In this document: positions 56,464 to 64,000 of the stretch, piece by piece | Position numbering within the stretch: position 1 is the first letter of the stretch | Layout: each line of letters opens with the position of its first letter | Source: Tangfeifania diversioriginum | GTDB lineage: Bacteria; Bacteroidota; Bacteroidia; Bacteroidales; Prolixibacteraceae | DNA length: 64,000 nt | Direction: 5' to 3' | Assembly (NCBI GenBank): GCA_945873105.1 | Contig: CAMCBW010000027.1 | Location: 1-64,000, forward strand | Position numbers and translations under genes: made by a program | The notes under the pieces: model-generated | What the model was told of the DNA's origin: nothing | Seen by the model: only the letters and a program-made list of their open reading frames with translations | Databases searched by the model: none

Positions 56464-58617
56464 CTATTTCTTCAACTGAAAATCGGGATGTCCGCACTGC
56501 CACATCACAAAACTGAACTGATCGGCAAAATTGGCAAAAGTGACCTCCCTGTCTTCCGTAAAATGGCCGTTGTCGTAATTCACCTTCATCAAGACGGGTT
56601 TGCCTGAGGTAGAAGCATTTTGCACTGCAGCAGCAAATTTTCCAGGTTGCCAGGCAACCACGCGGGGGTCAGTCCATCCGGCAACACACATCACCGCAGG
56701 ATATTTGACCCCTTTTTTCACGTGCTGCATTCCATCCATCTCATACAATGCCTTGCATTCAATGCTATCTTTCACCGTGCCGAATTCCGGAATATTGACA
56801 GGTCCGTTGGAAGAAAACTCCAATCTCAGTGCATTGGCGCAACCCACGTTGCAAATGGCTGCAGCGAACAAATCTGGACGCTCGGTGATGGCCCGTGAAA
56901 TGAGTATTCCACCTGCACTTGTGCCGGTTCCGCCTAATTTTGAGGCAGTTGTATAACCTTGGGATATAAGATATTCCGCACAACTAATGAAGTCTTTCCA
57001 GGTATTCGGTTTGGTGGTTTTAAATCCTCCCTTGTACCACTCTTCTCCCTTTTCGCTGCCTCCACGAACATGCGGAACTGCTATGACAACCCCTTTGACG
57101 GCCAGTGAATTCAATCTTGTGCTGAAGTAGGGGGACATGCTCGATCCATAGGCTCCGTAGCTATCCATGAAACATACATTTGAGCCGTCTTTTTTCGTGC
57201 CTTTTTTATAAATGATCGACAGTGGTACCATCACACCATCATGCCCTTTTACCTCCACCTCCTCTACCAAAAGGTCTTTGTATTCATCCGGATAAACAAG
57301 GGGTTGGTTATAGGGGCTGGGTGAAAAGAGATCATTCTCAATGTTGTATAAAAGTTCCGTAAATGGTTTGTTCCAGGAAGTTATGCTTACCAGGAATTCA
57401 TTGGTTTTGGTATCTATGCAATTGGCTGAGGCAGAACCAGTAAATGGCAATTTAACCTCGGAAGTAATTCCTGTCGTCAAATGGTACTTGAAGAAATGGT
57501 TGTTGATACCGTCGCTGTAACTCAACAACAAATAGTCCTTGCTCCTGGAGAATGATTCGAGTGTCATCGATTTTTCCGGGGCAATCACCTTGGCATTTGT
57601 CCAATTTAGGTTTTTCAGATTGGTCGAGATGAGTTTGTAATTTTTGGCTCCATTGTAGGTAATGGCAAATACTTGGTCCCCTGTAATGTCAAAGCTCCTG
57701 ACCAATTTGTCAGCTGGTGTGCACAATGGTTTCCAGGCAATTTTTCCTGAATAGAATTGTTCAATGGGCGCGTAAAAGGCTTTGATTTCATTCTGTACCG
57801 ATCCTTCTGCAGCAAAAACATAATTTTTGGAGTCTTTGGTTAAGAAGGCCGAGGGATATGATTTGGATTCAATTTTCAGGGAAGGATAGCTTTCATTGCT
57901 AAAAAAATCTACATCAGCCTTTGTATCTGTTCCGAGTGTATGCAGTTTGGTTTTTGGATTTAACCGGGCGGTCGGATCTGTATTGTCAGCAGACTTGATC
58001 CACATGTACATAAAGGCTTTGTTGTCGAATGTCCAACCACTTAGACCTGCAGTGGAGTGGATGATATCCGGTAAAAATTGCCTGGTATCTACATTCATCA
58101 CCTGGATTGTCTGTACTTCTGCCCCCTTCTCCGCATACCCTATGAGTAGTTTCTTTCCATCGTAACTTGGCGAGAAGCCTTGTACCGATAGTGTTTTCCC
58201 GGCTACAAAGGTCAAAGGGTCAAAAAGTAGCTGTTCAGCTGCTGAGATGTTTTCACGGAAGTATAGTTTGCTTACTTTTTCACCAGGCATTCTTTTCTGG
58301 TAAAAGATCCTTCCTCCCTCTTTGACAGGGGCATAAATTTGTGGTGGTTGCTGTTTGTCCAGTTTTTTCCATTCGGCAATCAATTCATCTCTGCCGGAAA
58401 CAGCACTCATTGTCTTGTTGGTAAGATCAGCCTGGGCTTTAAACCAGGATACGGCATTGGGCTCTTTTAGATCTTCCAGCCAGCGGTAGGGATCATTGTA
58501 GGTAACGCCAAAATAGGTATCCCGGGCATCGACTGTTTTTGTAACAGGATATTTGTATTGCGCAAAACCAGCGCCTGCGCAAAATAGTGCAATTGTGAAG
58601 ATAATTGGTTTTCTCAT
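56464..58617 (-). CDS. Prolyl oligopeptidase (S9A)
   Basis: 717 aa with signal peptide; YRWLEDLKEPNAVSWFKAQ, VPHVRGGSEKGEEWYKGG, GGTGTSAGGILISRAITERP. Confidence 0.94.
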   Translation of the reverse strand: MRKPIIFTIALFCAGAGFAQYKYPVTKTVDARDTYFGVTYNDPYRWLEDLKEPNAVSWFKAQADLTNKTMSAVSGRDELIAEWKKLDKQQPPQIYAPVKEGGRIFYQKRMPGEKVSKLYFRENISAAEQLLFDPLTFVAGKTLSVQGFSPSYDGKKLLIGYAEKGAEVQTIQVMNVDTRQFLPDIIHSTAGLSGWTFDNKAFMYMWIKSADNTDPTARLNPKTKLHTLGTDTKADVDFFSNESYPSLKIESKSYPSAFLTKDSKNYVFAAEGSVQNEIKAFYAPIEQFYSGKIAWKPLCTPADKLVRSFDITGDQVFAITYNGAKNYKLISTNLKNLNWTNAKVIAPEKSMTLESFSRSKDYLLLSYSDGINNHFFKYHLTTGITSEVKLPFTGSASANCIDTKTNEFLVSITSWNKPFTELLYNIENDLFSPSPYNQPLVYPDEYKDLLVEEVEVKGHDGVMVPLSIIYKKGTKKDGSNVCFMDSYGAYGSSMSPYFSTRLNSLAVKGVVIAVPHVRGGSEKGEEWYKGGFKTTKPNTWKDFISCAEYLISQGYTTASKLGGTGTSAGGILISRAITERPDLFAAAICNVGCANALRLEFSSNGPVNIPEFGTVKDSIECKALYEMDGMQHVKKGVKYPAVMCVAGWTDPRVVAWQPGKFAAAVQNASTSGKPVLMKVNYDNGHFTEDREVTFANFADQFSFVMWQCGHPDFQLKK

Positions 58618-58668
58618 ATAAGGAAGGATTTGTAATTCCTGCTTATACGAACAACCAAAGAAAGGGAT

Positions 58669-59868
58669 TCAAGAGACCTTCTTCACAAGGCCCACCAACA
58701 GGGTAGCTACCACCAGAAATATCCCAGCCACCAGGTAGCCATAGCTGTATGCCCCTGTTTTATCCGCCACCATTCCTCCCAATATGGGGCCTATGACGCC
58801 AGCCACGCCCCAACCTGTAAAAATCAACCCATAGTTGACACCCAGGTTTTTCATGCCGAAGAATTCTGCGGTGGTAGTAGGGAACAAGGAGAAAACTGCC
58901 CCATAAGCCAGGCCCGCAATGGCAGAACCGATGACAAGAGTTGGGATGGAGGTGTAAAATGCAAACAGAAACATGTTGATTGCCTGAAGCATGAATACCA
59001 GCATCATGGCCCGGGTTCTTCCCACCCGATCCGATAAAACACCGGCCCCGAGACGTCCAAGTGCATTAAAAATAGACAATATCACCACCAGCATGAAGCC
59101 TGCGGTTTTCCAGTTGGCTTGTGCAACAGCGATGCTTGGCAGGTGGGCAATAAGCATCAATCCGGCAGTTGCAGCAAGTAAATACATGATCCAGAGCAAA
59201 TAAAACTGCGGAGTTCTTGCCATTTCCATCCAGGTATAATTATTACCCTTGGGTACTGATACTTGTTGACTATCTGAAGTTTTAGGGACCTCTATTTCCG
59301 GAGGGTTTTTGAGGAACAGTGCAGAAGTTACCACACTAACAATGGCAAAAACCCCCAAGATGATGAAAGTATTACTTATTCCATAAGTTTTTAAAAGAGA
59401 GGCTGTAATGGGTGTAATGTAAACCGGTGATAGGCCGACACCTGCTACTACGATCCCGGCAATCATTCCTTTTTTGGACGAATCAAACCATTTCATGGCA
59501 CAAGGTGTGGCGGCCGAATACCCTAGTCCAATGCCTATTGCCCCCAATACACCAAAGGTCAGCACCATCATCGATAGGTTTGTTGCGAAGCCCGAGGCAA
59601 TCAATCCACCGCCTAGCATCAATCCGCTAAAAATCGTTACCAACCGGGGCCCGAATTTGTCCTGTGCCCGACCTGCGAAAATCATTGTCAAGGCGAAAAC
59701 AGCGGCCGAAACGGTGAAAGGAAGAGCTGCATCGGTATTGCTCCAGCCCCAATCACTCACCAGTGCCTTTTTGATGACTCCCCAGGAATAAAGCACGCCC
59801 ATAACCAGGTTGACACCTAATGCGGCCATGGTGATGGTCCAACCCTTTTGATTTTTTGATCTGTCCAT
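58669..59868 (-). CDS. MFS transporter, OFA (oxalate/formate antiporter-like) family
   Basis: 12 TM; NLVMGVLYSWGVIKKAL, GLGYSAATPCAMKWFDSSKKGMIAGIVVAGVGLSPVY, FGMKNLGVNYGLIFTGWGVAGVIGP. Start likely MDRSKNQKGW. Confidence 0.9.
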   Translation of the reverse strand: MDRSKNQKGWTITMAALGVNLVMGVLYSWGVIKKALVSDWGWSNTDAALPFTVSAAVFALTMIFAGRAQDKFGPRLVTIFSGLMLGGGLIASGFATNLSMMVLTFGVLGAIGIGLGYSAATPCAMKWFDSSKKGMIAGIVVAGVGLSPVYITPITASLLKTYGISNTFIILGVFAIVSVVTSALFLKNPPEIEVPKTSDSQQVSVPKGNNYTWMEMARTPQFYLLWIMYLLAATAGLMLIAHLPSIAVAQANWKTAGFMLVVILSIFNALGRLGAGVLSDRVGRTRAMMLVFMLQAINMFLFAFYTSIPTLVIGSAIAGLAYGAVFSLFPTTTAEFFGMKNLGVNYGLIFTGWGVAGVIGPILGGMVADKTGAYSYGYLVAGIFLVVATLLVGLVKKVS

Positions 59869-59931
59869 TGTTGTTTTAATTAATTGGTAAACTCTGATCT
59901 GTTTATTCTTAGGTGAAGTTATTTCAAGCAA

Positions 59932-62364
59932 CTATTTTCCCTTGAGTGAGGCAACCTCCTTGATCATCTCCACATCGACAGAGCGCAAATGCAAATCATG
60001 CTGTGGAAAAGGTATTTCTATATTGTTCACTTTTAGAATATCAAAAATAAGGAAGAGGACTTCACTTTTGATGCGAACACCATCAATAAAATCAGCTATC
60101 CAGAAACAAATTCTAAAATCAAGGGCACTCTCTCCCATGCCGGTAAAAACGATGAAAGGATCAGGGGTTTTAAGTATTTCCGGATGATCTTCCAGTATTT
60201 TCATGAAAAGGTCATAGACCTGCCGTGGGTCTGATTTGTAGGCAACTCCGATCAGGATCTCGATACGCCTTTTTTTATCGGAATGGGTCCAGTTGGTGAT
60301 TCTGTTGGAAATTATTTCGCCATTGGGTACAATAATTTCAGCCCCGTCAAAGGATTGAATGTTGCTGGCGCGGATGCCAATCTCCCTTACCCAGCCGGAA
60401 TTGGTTCCGACATCGATCATGTCACCAACGGAAATGGGCTTTTCAATGGCAATGATCAATCCGGATACCATGTTGTTGAATATGTTTTGAAGTCCAAATC
60501 CAATACCCACACCAACAGCCCCCATCAATACCGTCAATTGATTGACCGGAATTCCGGAGGCAATAAAAGCCAGGATGAATCCAATGGAGATGATGGAAAA
60601 CCGCAAAAGCAGCATAAAACTTCCCAATGATGTTCTGCGCTTGTAGTGCTTTTTGTTGTCATTGGTATCAATCAATTTGTTGAAGAAATCGGCCAGAATA
60701 ACTGCCCCAGCAGAATAGGCTACAAAAAGAAAGATACTGTTGTAGGAAAAAATGTTCCCTCCGAATATCCGGGGTTCATTGATCCAGTTGATGACGGAGG
60801 AGGCCAGGAAGTCATAAATATTGATGTATTTCAATACGGAAATTATAAAATAGTAAATGGCAAGACCTTTGATGAAATTTCCGAGATACTTGTCCACAAT
60901 CTCCTTGTTAAGGTAAAACGCTTTGAGTCGTTTGTTGATGACGCCAATTAAAATACGGAGATAGTCAATAATTGTATAGACAGATACATACAAGGCAACA
61001 GCCATCACCAAAGTGTCGAATGCACTGATAAAATAGGCCCTGCCCAACATAAAGTAACCGATGAGTGCCAAAAACCATCCCAAAACAATTTGGGTCAATA
61101 GCACGCTGAAAAAAATTGTCACCATTTTCAGCTTTTCCTGAAAATTCGTTTTGATGAGCCTAAAAATATGGAACATCGGCAGGACCAGTAGAATGGAAAA
61201 TGCGGCAACGATACGGCCGGTGAAGGTTGGAATCACGAGAATATTGAAAAATTTCAAAAGAATATAATAGGTAAGAATGACATAGAAGGATGAATTGGAC
61301 AAGAATTGATACTTTTTAAGGTAGAGCGAACTTACAACGATGGTCAGTGCGATAAATACCAGCTCCAGAAGAAGGAAGGGTGAATGATTAACAAAAAATG
61401 GCACACATACCAATCCCAGAACAATGGAGGATTTGATCGGATATCTTTGAAGAAACAGAACGGTTTTGGTATTGATGAAATCCTTCCGGTTCCGGATGAA
61501 AAGAATATAGAGTGTTATTATACAAAGTCCTAGCAGCAGTAATCTGGACAACACCTGGCCCGCCTTTCCATGTGCAACAAAGAAGGTCATCGATTCCAGT
61601 GATTTTTTGGAAGTCTGTTCCAATGATTTTATCAAGGAGAGTTTATAATCTCCGGGAGAAGTTTTCCAGATTGGCGGATAATTGGGATGGGTAAGCGAAT
61701 TCTCTTTCTCTTTGATGAGATTTTGGGCAAATTTGCTGTTTTCCTCCAATTGGGAGGCAACAGCATTGATCGACTCATCCATTCTTACCAGCAACATCAG
61801 GCGGTTGTTTAGAAAAGAATCCGTCGCTTTAAGTTTGGCTTTCAGTAAATTGATCTCATTTTGGTAGATGGTCTTGATCTCTGCAGTGGTATGCTGCATG
61901 AAATGGTCTACCTCATCGGTTATCTGTGTAACAATCAGTGATTGATTGTTGAGTATGTCGCTCTGCTTCTGAATGTTGTTCTGCATAGCCGTCAATGCTT
62001 CGATATCCGTCTTCAGTTCATCGTAAAATTCAACGATGTATCTTAATCTCAACGAGCTTGAGTTTTGAAGCATATTTTCCCGGATGATGTCAGCTGAGGC
62101 GGAAATTGCTTCCAGCTTGTTTTGAATTGCGAAGGTGTCTATCCTTGATTTTAATGGCAAGGTCAAAGAGTTCAGCTGGTTGATGCTGCCTTGTACCCAG
62201 CTGGATGGATTTTTAAGAAAGATTTTGGCCTCCCTGCTTTTTACGAGGCTGTCTGGAGACTGGCTTACTTTATCATTTTTGTTTTGGGCAATGACTGAAA
62301 TTGAGCAGATTAGCAAGATGGAACAAAACAACATTGCCAATTTGAACTGAATATTTTTGGTCAT
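59932..62364 (-). CDS. Large mechanosensitive ion channel (MscS/MscK-like)
   Basis: 810 aa; signal peptide, coiled-coil periplasmic domain, TM region, MGAVGVGIGFGLQNIFNNMVSGLIIAIEKPISVGDMIDV. Confidence 0.93.
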   Translation of the reverse strand: MTKNIQFKLAMLFCSILLICSISVIAQNKNDKVSQSPDSLVKSREAKIFLKNPSSWVQGSINQLNSLTLPLKSRIDTFAIQNKLEAISASADIIRENMLQNSSSLRLRYIVEFYDELKTDIEALTAMQNNIQKQSDILNNQSLIVTQITDEVDHFMQHTTAEIKTIYQNEINLLKAKLKATDSFLNNRLMLLVRMDESINAVASQLEENSKFAQNLIKEKENSLTHPNYPPIWKTSPGDYKLSLIKSLEQTSKKSLESMTFFVAHGKAGQVLSRLLLLGLCIITLYILFIRNRKDFINTKTVLFLQRYPIKSSIVLGLVCVPFFVNHSPFLLLELVFIALTIVVSSLYLKKYQFLSNSSFYVILTYYILLKFFNILVIPTFTGRIVAAFSILLVLPMFHIFRLIKTNFQEKLKMVTIFFSVLLTQIVLGWFLALIGYFMLGRAYFISAFDTLVMAVALYVSVYTIIDYLRILIGVINKRLKAFYLNKEIVDKYLGNFIKGLAIYYFIISVLKYINIYDFLASSVINWINEPRIFGGNIFSYNSIFLFVAYSAGAVILADFFNKLIDTNDNKKHYKRRTSLGSFMLLLRFSIISIGFILAFIASGIPVNQLTVLMGAVGVGIGFGLQNIFNNMVSGLIIAIEKPISVGDMIDVGTNSGWVREIGIRASNIQSFDGAEIIVPNGEIISNRITNWTHSDKKRRIEILIGVAYKSDPRQVYDLFMKILEDHPEILKTPDPFIVFTGMGESALDFRICFWIADFIDGVRIKSEVLFLIFDILKVNNIEIPFPQHDLHLRSVDVEMIKEVASLKGK

Positions 62365-62424
62365 ATTTTGGATCTAATTCATGGATATGTCGAATTGTAA
62401 CTAATTATCAAGTAGGATTATAGC

Positions 62425-62432
62425 ACAAATCT
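62425..62432 (-). promoter_or_regulatory. -7 element TAGATTTG upstream of the MscS-like gene
   Basis: TANNTTTG match 60 nt upstream of the ATG. Confidence 0.35.
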
Positions 62433-62457
62433 AAATCTTTTCATGCAACTTGCAAGG

Positions 62458-63618
62458 CTATTTAATCAAATTCCGGAATTTGGAAGGTACGGCTTGCTTG
62501 ACAGCATCCGTCTCACGTTTGACCAATTTGGGAGCCACGAAACGATAACCTACAAACACCTGGAAATAGACCCTTTTGGCCTCAAGCTTTACTGAGGTCT
62601 GGTTCATGTTCCGGATGGAATGCGCAATTGAGAACTCGGCGCCAGCCAGGAACTTCCTGGAGTTATAACCCAATCCGATCTTTTCTTGTGACCTTACCAC
62701 CAAATCCTTGTAGGAGGTGTGTTGATTCCCATCCGGTAGCCTCGTTGTCAGATAGGTACAATCAATACCTAATCCGGGAATAATCCCTCCAGAGATATAC
62801 ATTTTAGAATTCAATACCAGCGTATAATAATAACCAACGTTCACCAATCCCTGGAAATTGTTGGACTTTTGACTCGATTGCTGATTGTATGCCTTGGATT
62901 TGTTGTCAATTTCATAATAGTTGTAGGAGAGGGAAGGTATAAAACTGCCACAACTTTTTAACTGGATCTCTGACTGGGAACTGATCGCTTTGAGCGAAAA
63001 ATTTGGATTGAACTTATAGGAGGTCGCACCTTTCAGGCTGAACATGACCATTTCAGGCAACTGCAGATAGGGATCCACCCCCTCTTGCCATCCCGGAGTA
63101 AAGTCACCTGAATTGTGCAAATAAAATCCCCTTATCTTAGCTGCCTGGATCTCCTGGATGAGGTGTGAAGTCTGAATGGCCATTCCAAATGCAGTAGCTT
63201 TTGTTTTACCTTTTTCTGCATTGTCGTTGTTGCCAGGGATAAATTTGGGAGTAAAACCAATGCCAAATGAAATGTACCTGTAGCTGAAGGATAGCTTATT
63301 GCTTAGCTTAATATTCGGACGGATATCGTACACAAAATTGTCTCCCTCCTGTTTGAAATATTCAAATTCGTTGTTGACATTCAGTCTGATTGTTACCAAA
63401 GTATCTGTCGTCTCAATATATTGTGCAGTTGTCTTGAGTGCGGTTTGGGGAAGGGAATCGGATTGGCCCTTGAGCATTGTTGCATGCAGCGACAATGCAA
63501 GAAGCACAAACAGCATGGGAAAATGACTTTTGCTTAAGCAAGAATTGGCAGGCAAAATTTCCATATTGCGCATAACTTCCTGGTTAGGATACTGACTAAA
63601 AATAGTTCTTTTTCCCAA
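62458..63618 (-). CDS. DUF4421-like outer-membrane protein
   Basis: 386 aa; YDIRPNIKLSNKLSFSYRYISFGIGFTPKFIPGNND, C-terminal beta-strand VFVGYRFVAPK. Confidence 0.8.
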   Translation of the reverse strand: MGKRTIFSQYPNQEVMRNMEILPANSCLSKSHFPMLFVLLALSLHATMLKGQSDSLPQTALKTTAQYIETTDTLVTIRLNVNNEFEYFKQEGDNFVYDIRPNIKLSNKLSFSYRYISFGIGFTPKFIPGNNDNAEKGKTKATAFGMAIQTSHLIQEIQAAKIRGFYLHNSGDFTPGWQEGVDPYLQLPEMVMFSLKGATSYKFNPNFSLKAISSQSEIQLKSCGSFIPSLSYNYYEIDNKSKAYNQQSSQKSNNFQGLVNVGYYYTLVLNSKMYISGGIIPGLGIDCTYLTTRLPDGNQHTSYKDLVVRSQEKIGLGYNSRKFLAGAEFSIAHSIRNMNQTSVKLEAKRVYFQVFVGYRFVAPKLVKRETDAVKQAVPSKFRNLIK

Positions 63619-63682
63619 AAGTAGGAGGCATATATTTTAATTTTCTGTTTTTCATTACATTCGCAGTATAAACCTTGCATCA

Positions 63683-64000
63683 GTGACCAAATTTTCAATT
63701 GGAAAATATAAAATAGTCCTTGCCGCAGTGATGATCCTATTGCTGTTTTTTATAGTATTGGCATACAGGGTTGTAAAGCGGAATGCTGAAGTATATGTTC
63801 AAGAGCTTGTAGAGACCCAATCTGCAGGTAAGCTTCAATTTCAAGTGGAAAAGGTGAAGTTTGATTTGCTGGAACTTACCCTGGAGTTTCGCAATCCGGA
63901 ACTACGTACACACGATACGATCTCTACTGAAACCGGGTATCACATCATGGCCAGGAGCCTGTCTGTTAAAATTCAGGCATTGTTGCCCTTGCTGACCAAG
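63683..64000 (+). CDS. N-terminal part of a membrane-anchored protein, truncated by the window end (GTG start proposed)
   Basis: Open frame VTKFSIGKYKIVLAAVMILLLFFIVLAYRVVKRNAEVYVQELVETQSAGKLQFQVEKVKFDLLELTLEFRNPEL to the window edge. Confidence 0.6.
   Translation, partial: MTKFSIGKYKIVLAAVMILLLFFIVLAYRVVKRNAEVYVQELVETQSAGKLQFQVEKVKFDLLELTLEFRNPELRTHDTISTETGYHIMARSLSVKIQALLPLLTK

Overview
This 64 kb window looks like chromosome from a Bacteroidota bacterium. Evidence: TANNTTTG -7 promoter motifs, an rpmI/rplT/infC/thrS cluster, CE15/GH78/GH13 enzymes and DUF4421. Housekeeping blocks are mreBCD-mrdA-rodA, purH, rsmA, aroK-parC-parE, thrS-infC-rpmI-rplT and a tRNA-Leu(CAG). Accessory content includes a tyrosine recombinase, glycosidases, an Nramp transporter, a RAYT/IS200-like transposase flanked by 52-bp-period palindrome arrays, an anSME, a SUMF1 protein, two S9 peptidases, an OFA-type MFS and an MscS channel. 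The most unusual locus is a seven-gene minus-strand operon (47728 to 32111) mixing ABC and RND export parts: ABC ATPase, an ABC-2 permease fused to a degenerate M1-like region and a golvesin-like C-terminus, TolC, MFP, RND, a 1579-aa RND::ABC-ATPase fusion, and an ABC permease, ending at a strong terminator. Other notable signals are an infC with an apparent AUA start codon behind a perfect Shine-Dalgarno, and 7-bp (sometimes 8-bp) period arrays in many intergenic gaps, several starting at stop codons. All family calls were made by eye from the sequence; no database search was run, so novelty is unverified.
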